A DNA stretch of 15,623 bases from JAYSFC01 sp041913505 (GTDB lineage: Bacteria > Pseudomonadota > Gammaproteobacteria > Burkholderiales > Burkholderiaceae_C): assembly GCA_041913505.1 (NCBI GenBank), contig JAYSFC010000090.1, positions 1 to 15,623 on the forward strand, written 5' to 3'. Below, in pieces: positions 5,769 to 12,815 of the stretch (within the stretch, counting starts at the first letter, position 1; every line of letters starts with the position of its first letter). The position numbers were made by a program, and so were the translations under genes. The notes under the pieces are model-generated. The model was not told where the DNA came from. It worked only from the letters and a program-made list of their open reading frames with translations, and ran no database searches.

Positions 5769-8700
5769 ATGTCGTATTACCTGTCTCTGGCTTTGCGCCT
5801 GATAAGAATATTCCTGGTATTGGCCTGTTCCTGGGTCTGGGTGGGCCAGGCACATGCCGCCGTGACGGGCGGGGTACTGACGTTCGGTAGCAATTCAGGG
5901 CTGGATGCCACCCCTGTTCCCAATATGAATGGCCTGGGTTTTCAGCAAAACGGTGGTTGGATGTACATGTCGTCGTCTTCAGGGGGGACTCCGACTGCCG
6001 ATGGTAGTTACATCCTGACTCAAACTGCCGGTCAGCCACTTAACCCGGGGAAAATCGGGGTACTAAATGCTGGCGATCGCTTCAATGTCAGTTCCGTAGC
6101 GGCAACCATGGGAATTTCTAATGCATACGTGAAAGTCTCTGGCTATCGCGATGGCAGCGTTGTCGTTACCCAGAATTTACCGATATCTGGACCCGATAAT
6201 TTCGCCACCTATGCCTTGAGCGGCTTTACCAATATCGACACGATTGGTTTCGAAGGTAGTTTTGATTGGAACTGGGGCATCGACACTCTGTTCGTCGCGC
6301 CCTATATCGGCGTTTCCCCGGCGGGACCCTCCCTTACGGCAGGAGCTGTCGGGATCGCTTATAGCCAGACTTTCAGCGGCAGCGGCGGCACCTTTTACAC
6401 CTACAGCGTGACAAGTGGCGCTCTGCCCGCCGGGCTGAGCCTGAATTCCAGCACGGGCGTACTGTCCGGCACGCCGACCATTGCCGGTACGGCCAGCTTC
6501 ACCATTACGGCCACCGATGCTTCCTCTTACAGTGGCAGCACTGCCTACACCCTGACGATAGCGCCCAATATCACGCTCAGTCCGGCGAGTACCAGCTTGC
6601 CGGCGGCCACCGTGGGGACGGCCTATAGCCAGCCATTCAGCGCCAGTGCCGGTACCGCTCCCTATTCCTACAGCATTTCTGCCGGCGCCCTGCCGGCCGG
6701 CCTCAGCTTCAGTTCTGCCGGCCTGCTGAGTGGCACCCCGAGCTCCGGCGGTACCTTCAATTTCACCGTGACGGCCACTGATGCAAGCAGTGCCACTGGC
6801 AGCAAGACCTATTCCCTGACCGTGGGGGCGCCAAGCATTGTTTTCTCACCGTCCACCCTTGCTGCGGGTAGCGTCGGCGTGGCTTACAGCCAGCCCGTCA
6901 GCGCCAGCGGCGGTACTGCACCCTACGGCAGTTTTGCCCTCCAGTCCGGTGCCCTGCCGGCCGGCTTGAGCCTCAACAGCAGCGGCACCATTTCCGGTAC
7001 GCCAACCGCTGCAGGCACCTTCACTTTCACCGTGCGAACGACGGATAGCAGCACCGGCACCGGTCCTTATACCGGCACCAGCAGCACGATTTCCCTGACC
7101 ATCGGGGCGCCCAGCCTGGCCTTCTCGCCGTCAACGCTCACTGCCGCTACCGTCGGTGCCGCCTATAGTCAAACCATCAGCGTGACGGGCGGCACCGCAC
7201 CCTATGGCAGTTTCTCCCTGGCTTCCGGCAGCTTGCCTTTGGGTTTGAGCCTCAATTCGTCCGGTACCGTGAGCGGTACACCCACGCAAGGCGGAACTTT
7301 CACCTTTACCGTCCGGTCCACGGACAGCAGCACCGGCACGGGGGCTCCCTTCACCGGTACCAGCACAACCCTTTCACTCACCGTGGCGCCGCCAACCATT
7401 ACCGTGGCACCAGCGTCCCTGCCTGCGGTCGGCTACGGTGCGGCCTATAGCCAGGCCATCAGTGCCAGCGGAGGCACCTCGCCCTATACGTACAGCCTCA
7501 GCGGGGGAACTCTGCCGACGGGGCTCAGCCTTTCCAGTGGGGGAGTGCTGTCTGGCATCACGACCCAGTCCGGCTCCTACCCGATCACGGTGACCGCCAC
7601 CGACAGCAGTGCCACGCCTTATTCCAAGAACGCCGTCTATACCCTGACCGTCAATGCCCAGATGCCGGTGGCCGGCGCGGTGAGCGCCACCGTGGCCTAC
7701 AACACGGCGACCCCGATCACGCTCAACCTCAGCGGCGGCACGCCCACCAGCGTGGCCGTGGCGACAGGAGCCAGCCACGGCACGGCAACGGCCTCGGGCA
7801 CCAGCATCACCTACACGCCGACTGTCGGCTACGTCGGCAGCGACAGCTTCACCTACACGGCGACCAATGGCACCGGCACCTCGGCGCCGGCAACGGTGAC
7901 GATCACGGTCAACCCCCAGGNNNNNNNNNNNNNNNNNNNNNNNNNNNNNNNNNNNNNNNNNNNNNNNNNNNNNNNNNNNNNNNNNNNNNNNNNNNNNNNN
8001 NNNNNNNNNNNNNNNNNNNNCGGCACCTCGGCGCCGGCAACGGTGACGATCACGGTCAACCCCCAGGCGCCGGTTGCCGGCGCGGCGAGCGCCACGGTGG
8101 CCTACGGCAGCGTTGCCAACCCGATCACGCTCAACCTCAGCGGCGGTGCGCCCTCCAGCGTGGCGGTGACGGCGGCGCCCAGCCATGGCACGGCAACGGC
8201 GTCGGGCACCGGCATCACCTACACGCCGACTGCCGGCTATGTGGGCAGCGACAGCTTCACCTACACCGCAACCAATGCCGGTGGCACCTCCGCTCCCGCG
8301 ACGGTATCGGTGACAGTGACCGGATCGGCCGACCTGGCCAGCCTGGGCCTGTCCGCGGGGACATTGGCGCCGGCCTTCGCCAGCGGCACCACCAGCTATG
8401 CCACCCGCGTGGCCCATGGAGTGGCTGCGCTGCGCATCACCGCGCAGACAGTGGACCCCGCTGCCACGCTGCGCGTCAATGGAAGCCCGCTGGTCAATGG
8501 CGCAACCTCTGGTGACATCGCCCTGAGCGACGGCGCAAACACCATCACGATCGAAGCCACGGCCCAGGATTCCACGCGCAAGACCTACACCGTGACCGTT
8601 ACCCGCACCGGGCCAGCGACTTTCTCTGCCAATTCCCCCACGGGGCAGGCTGGAGCGATCACGGCGACCATCAGCGGCGGCAGTCTCTGCGGCTTCGACA

Positions 8701-9137
8701 GCGCCCAATTCATCAATGCGGCACCCGGCGCCTCGCCCTCCGTCCCTACCGGCAAGGCACTTCCCTATGGCGTGTTCGACTTCACGGCCTCGGGGTGCGG
8801 ACCAGCCGCCACGGTCACGCTGACCTATCCACAGCCGCTGGCGGCCGGCACCCAGTACTGGAAGTACGGCCCCACCCCGACCCGGGCGGATCCGCACTGG
8901 TACGAGATGCCCGCATCGTTCCAGGGCCAGACCGTGAGCTTTGACATTGTCGACGGCGGCCTGGGCGACGACGACTTCGCGCTGGGCGCCAACGGCCGGA
9001 TCGTGGACGCCGGCGGCGTGGCGGTGGCTGCGGCCACCGGCGTAACAAGCATTCCAGCGCTCACGCCCTGGGCGCTGCTGTCGTTGTCTGCCGCCCTGGC
9101 CGTGCTGGGCGCTGCGCGCCGCCGCCGGGAGGGCTGA
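5769..9137 (+). CDS. Secreted Ig-repeat surface protein with IPTL-CTERM-like sorting signal
   Basis: About 1122 residues as drawn, including 34 undetermined across a 100-N gap. Layout: signal peptide 1-31 (cleavage near AHA-AV); N-terminal beta-sandwich-like domain of unknown family about 32-178 (KVSGYRDGSVVVTQN...IDTIGFEGSFDWNWGIDTLFVAP); five putative-Ig (He_PIG-type) repeats at about 180-264, 265-352, 353-445, 446-539 and 540-630, each with a GALPAGLSLNSSGxxSGTP-like core; Big-type repeats at 632-717 and 767-850 with the gap between them; a cadherin-like beta sandwich at about 853-947; a choice-of-anchor U-like domain at about 949-1090 (GTQYWKYGPTPTRADPHWY, DGGLGDDD); and a C-terminal signal 1095-1122 (IPALTPW, hydrophobic helix, RRRR). 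Such tails are thought to be processed by an exosortase; the product is probably exported and released or anchored at the surface, perhaps for adhesion or biofilm. The ATG at 5769 is preferred over an in-frame TTG at 5754 because it follows GAGAGGGAG at the right distance. GC is lower at the 5' end than in neighbours. No exosortase gene is in the window. Confidence 0.88.
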   Translation: MSYYLSLALRLIRIFLVLACSWVWVGQAHAAVTGGVLTFGSNSGLDATPVPNMNGLGFQQNGGWMYMSSSSGGTPTADGSYILTQTAGQPLNPGKIGVLNAGDRFNVSSVAATMGISNAYVKVSGYRDGSVVVTQNLPISGPDNFATYALSGFTNIDTIGFEGSFDWNWGIDTLFVAPYIGVSPAGPSLTAGAVGIAYSQTFSGSGGTFYTYSVTSGALPAGLSLNSSTGVLSGTPTIAGTASFTITATDASSYSGSTAYTLTIAPNITLSPASTSLPAATVGTAYSQPFSASAGTAPYSYSISAGALPAGLSFSSAGLLSGTPSSGGTFNFTVTATDASSATGSKTYSLTVGAPSIVFSPSTLAAGSVGVAYSQPVSASGGTAPYGSFALQSGALPAGLSLNSSGTISGTPTAAGTFTFTVRTTDSSTGTGPYTGTSSTISLTIGAPSLAFSPSTLTAATVGAAYSQTISVTGGTAPYGSFSLASGSLPLGLSLNSSGTVSGTPTQGGTFTFTVRSTDSSTGTGAPFTGTSTTLSLTVAPPTITVAPASLPAVGYGAAYSQAISASGGTSPYTYSLSGGTLPTGLSLSSGGVLSGITTQSGSYPITVTATDSSATPYSKNAVYTLTVNAQMPVAGAVSATVAYNTATPITLNLSGGTPTSVAVATGASHGTATASGTSITYTPTVGYVGSDSFTYTATNGTGTSAPATVTITVNPQXXXXXXXXXXXXXXXXXXXXXXXXXXXXXXXXXXGTSAPATVTITVNPQAPVAGAASATVAYGSVANPITLNLSGGAPSSVAVTAAPSHGTATASGTGITYTPTAGYVGSDSFTYTATNAGGTSAPATVSVTVTGSADLASLGLSAGTLAPAFASGTTSYATRVAHGVAALRITAQTVDPAATLRVNGSPLVNGATSGDIALSDGANTITIEATAQDSTRKTYTVTVTRTGPATFSANSPTGQAGAITATISGGSLCGFDSAQFINAAPGASPSVPTGKALPYGVFDFTASGCGPAATVTLTYPQPLAAGTQYWKYGPTPTRADPHWYEMPASFQGQTVSFDIVDGGLGDDDFALGANGRIVDAGGVAVAAATGVTSIPALTPWALLSLSAALAVLGAARRRREG
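6306..7652 (+). repeat. Five tandem putative-Ig domain repeats
   Basis: Five consecutive units of about 85-94 codons within the surface protein share the pattern xVGxAYSQxxSxSGGTxPYxxxLxSGxLPxGLSLxSxGxxSGTPTxxGTFxFTVxxTDSS. Units 3 and 4 (6825-7103 and 7104-7385) are most alike and both carry an extended loop STGTG between the last two strands. Divergence at DNA level shows that these are old duplications, unlike the younger Big-type repeats that follow. Confidence 0.85.
7662..8318 (+). repeat. Tandem Big-type repeats (86-codon unit), number unknown
   Basis: Units beginning (M/A)PVAGAxSATVAY and ending TSAPATVTITVNPQ. The first complete unit is 7662-7919 (258 bp); the last begins at 8067. 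The 47 bases before the assembly gap (7874-7920) are identical to the 47 bases after it (8021-8067), showing that at least two copies are nearly identical in DNA. In protein they resemble bacterial Ig-like/cadherin-like tandem domains with the YVGSDSFTYTATN motif. Confidence 0.85.
7921..8020. other. Assembly gap of exactly 100 N inside the repeat gene
   Basis: One hundred undetermined bases, a conventional placeholder length. Identical 47-bp sequence on both sides shows that the assembler stopped in a repeat. The reading frame happens to be kept. Confidence 0.98.
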
Positions 9138-9138
9138 A

Positions 9139-10059
9139 TCAGGCGGTGGGCGCCTCCAGCGCCTGCCGCGCCGCGGCCGTGAGCGCGGCCGTGAGCGCAT
9201 CGAGCACGGCCGACTCGAGGTTCCAGCAATGCCAGTAGAGCTGGATCGGCAGCGAGCGGCCCGGCGCAAGGTCCACGAGGCTGCCCTCGGCCAGCGCCTG
9301 GCGCACCATGAGCTCGGGCACCACGCCCGCGCCCCAGCCAGCGCGCACGGCGCGCACCTGGCCTTCGGAGCTGGGCACGAACAGGTGGTTGAGCGCCACC
9401 CGCTTGAGCCCGAAGGCGCGCGCGATGAACTCGGCCTGCATGTCGTCCTTGCGGTTGAAGGACAGGAACGGCACGCTGCGGAAGTTGTGCGGCGTGAGCC
9501 CATGCGGCAGGTGCTCCTCGGCAAACGCGCGCGAAGCCACGGCCACGTAGGGCATGGCGCCCAGCGGCACCACGCGGCAGCCGCGCAGCGCCTGCCGGAG
9601 CGTGGTGACGCAGCCCAGCACCTGGCCCGAGCGCAGCCATTCCTGCGTGAAGTCCTGGTCGTCCACGATGATCTCGAACGGCAGGCGCTGGCCCACGAGG
9701 TCATCGAGCGCGTCGAGGGCCCAGGTGGCGATGCTGTCGGCGTTGATGGCGATCGAGATCCGCTCGTCCTCGCGCGAACCGCCCGGCGCGCTGGGCGCGA
9801 GCTCCTGCAGGTCGCGCTCCAGGTCGGCGCGCAGCAAGCGCAGCTGCTTGGTGTGCTTGAGCAGCAGCTGGCCCGCGCTCGTGGGCCGCAGCGGCCGGCT
9901 GCGCACGATGAGGACCGAGCCCACCTGCGCCTCCAGCGCACGCAGACGCTGCGACACGGCCGACTGCGTGACGTTCAGGCGCTGGGCCGCGCGCTCGAAA
10001 CCGCCCTCTTCCACGATGGCGGCCAGACATTCGAGGGCGGCGGGGTCATAGGTGCTCAT
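9139..10059 (-). CDS. argP: LysR-family regulator, ArgP/IciA-like
   Basis: A 306-residue protein of normal length for ArgP. The winged helix-turn-helix covers about residues 4-62: LECLAAIVEEGGFERAAQRLNVTQSAVSQRLRALE...SVLIVRSRPLRPTSAGQ. The TQSAVSQRLRALE and LIVRSRPLRPT sequences, together with the effector-domain pattern INADSIATW, match ArgP/LysG proteins, which respond to lysine and arginine and classically activate an amino-acid exporter gene. Here the divergent neighbour is instead a DadA-like dehydrogenase 79 bp away, with a candidate LysR dyad between them. The 3' end meets the surface protein gene tail to tail with one base between the stop codons. The family call is strong, the gene symbol moderate. 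Confidence 0.88.
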   Translation of the reverse strand: MSTYDPAALECLAAIVEEGGFERAAQRLNVTQSAVSQRLRALEAQVGSVLIVRSRPLRPTSAGQLLLKHTKQLRLLRADLERDLQELAPSAPGGSREDERISIAINADSIATWALDALDDLVGQRLPFEIIVDDQDFTQEWLRSGQVLGCVTTLRQALRGCRVVPLGAMPYVAVASRAFAEEHLPHGLTPHNFRSVPFLSFNRKDDMQAEFIARAFGLKRVALNHLFVPSSEGQVRAVRAGWGAGVVPELMVRQALAEGSLVDLAPGRSLPIQLYWHCWNLESAVLDALTAALTAAARQALEAPTA

Positions 10060-10066
10060 GACATTA

Positions 10067-10085
10067 GCGAATCTGATGAATTCGC
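10067..10085. promoter_or_regulatory. Candidate LysR operator between argP-like and dadA-like genes
   Basis: GCGAAT (10067-10072), 7-base spacer CTGATGA, ATTCGC (10080-10085): perfect 6-bp arms in a 19-bp dyad, 8 bases upstream of the argP-like start and 53 bases upstream of the dadA-like start. The size and position fit a LysR-type site that could mediate autoregulation and control of the divergent gene. The AT-rich run that follows (about 10087-10115) probably holds the dadA-side promoter. Confidence 0.5.
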
Positions 10086-10138
10086 ACGTAGTTTAATTTT
10101 GCTTTTTATTTTGCACAACGCGGCGCACACTGCGGCGC

Positions 10139-11479
10139 ATGAAAACCATCGTCCTCGGCGCCGGCATCATCGGCATTAGCACCGCGTGGCACCTGCTCGA
10201 ACGCGGCCATGAAGTCATCGTCGTCGACCGCCAGAGCGACGCGGCGATGGAAACGAGCTTCGCCAACGCGGCGCAGATCTCGGTGAGCTACTGCGAGCCC
10301 TGGGCCAATCGCGACGCGCCCTGGAAGGCGCTCAAGTGGATGTTCGACAAGGAAGCGCCGCTGCTGTTCCGCCCGCAGCTCGACTGGGAGCAATGGCGCT
10401 GGTGCCTGCAGTTCCTCGCGCAGTGCAACGACACCGCCTTCGAGCGCAACGTGGCGCAGATCGTGGCGCTGGGCGCCTACAGCCACGCGGCCCTCAAGGA
10501 CCTGGTGCGCGCCACGGGCATCGAGTACCATCGCCTGGAACGCGGCATCGCGCACTTCTACACCGACCAGAAGTCGTTCGACGACGCGGGCCATGCCGTG
10601 GAGCTCATGCGCAAGCACGGCGTGCAGCGCCGCCTCGTGAGCCGCGACGAGCTGCTCGCGATCGAGCCCGCCTTCAAGGCCTATGGCGACAAGATCACCG
10701 GCGGCACCTACACGAGCACCGACGAAAGCGGCGATGCGCGCGTGTTCACGCAGGAGCTCGCGCGCCGCTGCGCCGAGCGCGGCGCCCAGTTCCTCTACGG
10801 CCACGACGTGCTGCGCCTCCACCAGATCGGTGGCGCTATCGATTCGGTAGCAGTCATGTCCCGCGATACATCGACCTCGGGCCGAAAAGACTATCTACTG
10901 AAGGGCGACGCCGTGGTCGTGGCCTGCGGCTCGTACAGCGCGCCGCTGCTGCGCAGCGTGGGCGTGCATCTGCCCATCTACCCCGGCAAGGGCTACAGCG
11001 CCACCTTCCCGCTGCTGCGCCCCGAGGGCGCGCCCATGGTCTCGACCATCGACGACGGCCGCAAGATCGCGATGAGCCGCCTGGGCAACGTCCTGCGCGT
11101 GGCAGGCACCATCGAGCTGGGCGGCTTCGACCTCTCGCTCGACAGCCCCGTGGCGCGTGCACGCTGCCACATGCTGTCGCGCCGCATCGCGGAGATCCTG
11201 CCCGGCGTGTGCGACACGCGCACGCCCGAGGAGGGCGGCAACCCGCAGTACTGGACCGGCCTGCGCCCCGCCACACCCACCAACATCCCGTTCATCGGCC
11301 GCACGCCGGTGGGCAAGCTGTGGGTCAACGCGGGCCATGGCACGCTGGGCTGGACGCACGGCGCCGGCTCGGGCAAGGCGCTGGCCGAGCTCATCAGCGG
11401 CCAGCGGCCGGCCATGGCCTTCGGCTTCCTGGGCGAGGGCGCCGCGCCGCGCCTGCGGGCCACGCCGCGCCCGGCCTGA
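10139..11479 (+). CDS. dadA: D-amino acid dehydrogenase, DadA-like FAD enzyme
   Basis: A 446-residue FAD-dependent oxidoreductase of the DAO/DadA family, close to the usual length (about 415-435). The N-terminal dinucleotide-binding motif GAGIIG (G7, G9, G12) ends with the acidic residue D30 of VIVVDR. Other hallmarks are ETSFANAAQIS (DadA-type, after the FAD site), GSYSAPLLRSVGVHLPIYPGKGYSATFP, WTGLRPATPTNIPFIGRTPVGKLWVNAGHGTLGWTHGAGSG at the C-terminus. DadA oxidatively deaminates D-amino acids to 2-oxo acids, passing electrons to the membrane quinone pool. It is divergent from an ArgP-like regulator, so a basic amino acid may be the signal. Residues about 233-255 are odd: rare codons and a short palindrome (see findings). 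The true substrate cannot be read from sequence. Confidence 0.9.
   Translation: MKTIVLGAGIIGISTAWHLLERGHEVIVVDRQSDAAMETSFANAAQISVSYCEPWANRDAPWKALKWMFDKEAPLLFRPQLDWEQWRWCLQFLAQCNDTAFERNVAQIVALGAYSHAALKDLVRATGIEYHRLERGIAHFYTDQKSFDDAGHAVELMRKHGVQRRLVSRDELLAIEPAFKAYGDKITGGTYTSTDESGDARVFTQELARRCAERGAQFLYGHDVLRLHQIGGAIDSVAVMSRDTSTSGRKDYLLKGDAVVVACGSYSAPLLRSVGVHLPIYPGKGYSATFPLLRPEGAPMVSTIDDGRKIAMSRLGNVLRVAGTIELGGFDLSLDSPVARARCHMLSRRIAEILPGVCDTRTPEEGGNPQYWTGLRPATPTNIPFIGRTPVGKLWVNAGHGTLGWTHGAGSGKALAELISGQRPAMAFGFLGEGAAPRLRATPRPA
10835..10851. repeat. Short palindromic element inside the dehydrogenase gene
   Basis: GCTATC-GATTC-GGTAGC, a 6-bp stem with one G-T pair around a 5-base loop. The reverse complement of the intergenic sequence at 14242-14258 matches it at 13 of 17 positions. 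It lies at the start of a stretch of codons unlike the rest of the gene. Confidence 0.4.
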
Positions 11480-11488
11480 CCACCGGGC
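11469..11488. terminator. GC hairpin between convergent genes
   Basis: GCCCGG (11469-11474), 8-base loop, CCGGGC (11483-11488), spanning the stop codon of the dadA-like gene and ending one base before the stop codon of the convergent substrate-binding protein gene. It has no T-tract on either strand, so any terminator role is uncertain. Confidence 0.3.
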
Positions 11489-12688
11489 CTAGCGCTTGCG
11501 CTGCACGAGCAGGTTGCGCTTGGCGTCCTCGGGGTAGGCGAAGGTCACGGCACCGTCCTGCACCTTGCCCATCACCAGCATGCCGGGCGTGACGGTGTCT
11601 TTTTCCGACTCGGAGAACGGGTGCTCGTAGGTGGCCACCACGCCGTAGTACGTGCGCGGCAGGTGCTCGAGGGCAGCCTTCACCGCGGGGCCCGTGAGCT
11701 GGCCATCGCGGATCCCCAGCAGCGCGTACATGAGCAGGTAGGTGGCGTCATAGCCCTGCGCGGCCGCCATGGGCACGGCCGGACGGCCGCCGAACTTGCG
11801 CCCGTAGTTGCTCAGGAACGAGGCACGGCGCTCATTGCTGGGCTCGGCAATGAAGGTCTGGGCCATCAGCGCGCCCTCCGCCGCATCCTTGGCGCCCTGG
11901 ATGAAGAACGGGAACGACAGGGTCCAGCCGCCTACCTGCGGCACCTTCCAGCCCATTTCCTTGCGCCCCTGGGCAATGACCGCGTTCTCGGGCCCCACGG
12001 TGTAGCTGAAGATCACCTGGGCGCCCGCATCGCGGGCAGCCTGGAGCTCGGCGTGCAGCGACTTCACGCCGAGCGGGAAGTTCGTCGCGTACACCGGCCG
12101 CAGCTGGTGCTTGGCCAGCGCCTCCTCCACGTCCTTGCGGCCCGCCTGGCCGTAGCCGGTATCGTCGGCCAGCACGGCCACGCGCGTCCAGCCCCGGCGC
12201 AGGATGTCGTCCACCACGAAGGGGGCCTGCAGGCTGTCGGGCGCCGATGTGCGGAACACGTAGCTCTGCGCGGGCGGGTACGTGGTCGTGATCGGCGTGC
12301 CCGTGGCACAGGGCACGATCAGCGGCAGCCGCGCCTTCTGGAACACCTCGAGCGAGGGGAGCGCGACGCCCGTGTTGCAAAAGCCCAGCGTGGCCACCAC
12401 GCCTTCGGTCACGAGCTCCTCGGAGCGCTTGCGCCCCGTGCCGGGATTGCCCTGATCGTCCTTGACCACCAGCGCCAGCGGGCGCCCCAGGTAGCCGCCC
12501 ACGGCATTGATCTGCTCTACCGCGAGCTGCATGCCCTGCAGCATGGGAATGCCGAAGTCCGAGGATGGGCCGCTGAACGGGCCGATCACCCCCACCTTCA
12601 CCGGCTGCTGCGCCGCCGCGGGCAACGCCAGCGCCAGCGCGACCACGGCCGCACTCCAGGCCCACACGCCCCTTCGTCCTGTCTTCAT
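11489..12688 (-). CDS. ABC transporter substrate-binding protein, branched-chain amino acid (LivJ/K) type
   Basis: A 399-residue exported protein. The signal peptide (MKTGRR, hydrophobic core, AAA at 24-26) is followed by the periplasmic-binding type 1 domain: VKVGVIGPFSGPSSDFGIPMLQGMQLAVEQINAVGG, GRPLALVVKDDQGNP, VTEGVVATLGFCNTGVALP, RVAVLADDTGYGQAGRKDVEEAL and AAAQGYDATYLLMYAL. In this family the mature protein binds branched-chain or aromatic amino acids, amides or carboxylates in the periplasm and delivers them to a LivHMGF-type transporter. ATG at 12688 follows AAGGACAAGAG; the open frame extends far upstream but only this start gives a signal peptide. It lies 127 bp downstream of an alpha/beta hydrolase gene on the same strand, probably in one transcript. 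No permease or ATPase gene is next to it. The ligand is unknown. Confidence 0.92.
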   Translation of the reverse strand: MKTGRRGVWAWSAAVVALALALPAAAQQPVKVGVIGPFSGPSSDFGIPMLQGMQLAVEQINAVGGYLGRPLALVVKDDQGNPGTGRKRSEELVTEGVVATLGFCNTGVALPSLEVFQKARLPLIVPCATGTPITTTYPPAQSYVFRTSAPDSLQAPFVVDDILRRGWTRVAVLADDTGYGQAGRKDVEEALAKHQLRPVYATNFPLGVKSLHAELQAARDAGAQVIFSYTVGPENAVIAQGRKEMGWKVPQVGGWTLSFPFFIQGAKDAAEGALMAQTFIAEPSNERRASFLSNYGRKFGGRPAVPMAAAQGYDATYLLMYALLGIRDGQLTGPAVKAALEHLPRTYYGVVATYEHPFSESEKDTVTPGMLVMGKVQDGAVTFAYPEDAKRNLLVQRKR

Positions 12689-12815
12689 TCTCTTGTCCTT
12701 TTCGTTGGTATCCCTATCGCCGGGAAGGCAGCGTAACGAGCTGGCGCCCCGGGCGGTTTGCGGTTTTCCCTGAGATGCAGGGCCAGGCCCCGCGCTCCGG
12801 GAACCCATGGCCGGC

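Noticed and set aside
6306..8318. CRISPR array or mobile repeat
   Set aside because: The periodicity is 85-94 codons in frame and encodes Ig-like domains; there are no short direct repeats with unique spacers.
7374..9941. Very long minus-strand open frame (855 codons) across the surface protein gene and the ArgP-like gene
   Set aside because: It is antisense to a clear domain-bearing protein, runs through the assembly gap, and its translation is Arg/Gly/His-rich low-complexity sequence without any domain, as expected from the complement of GC-biased codons.
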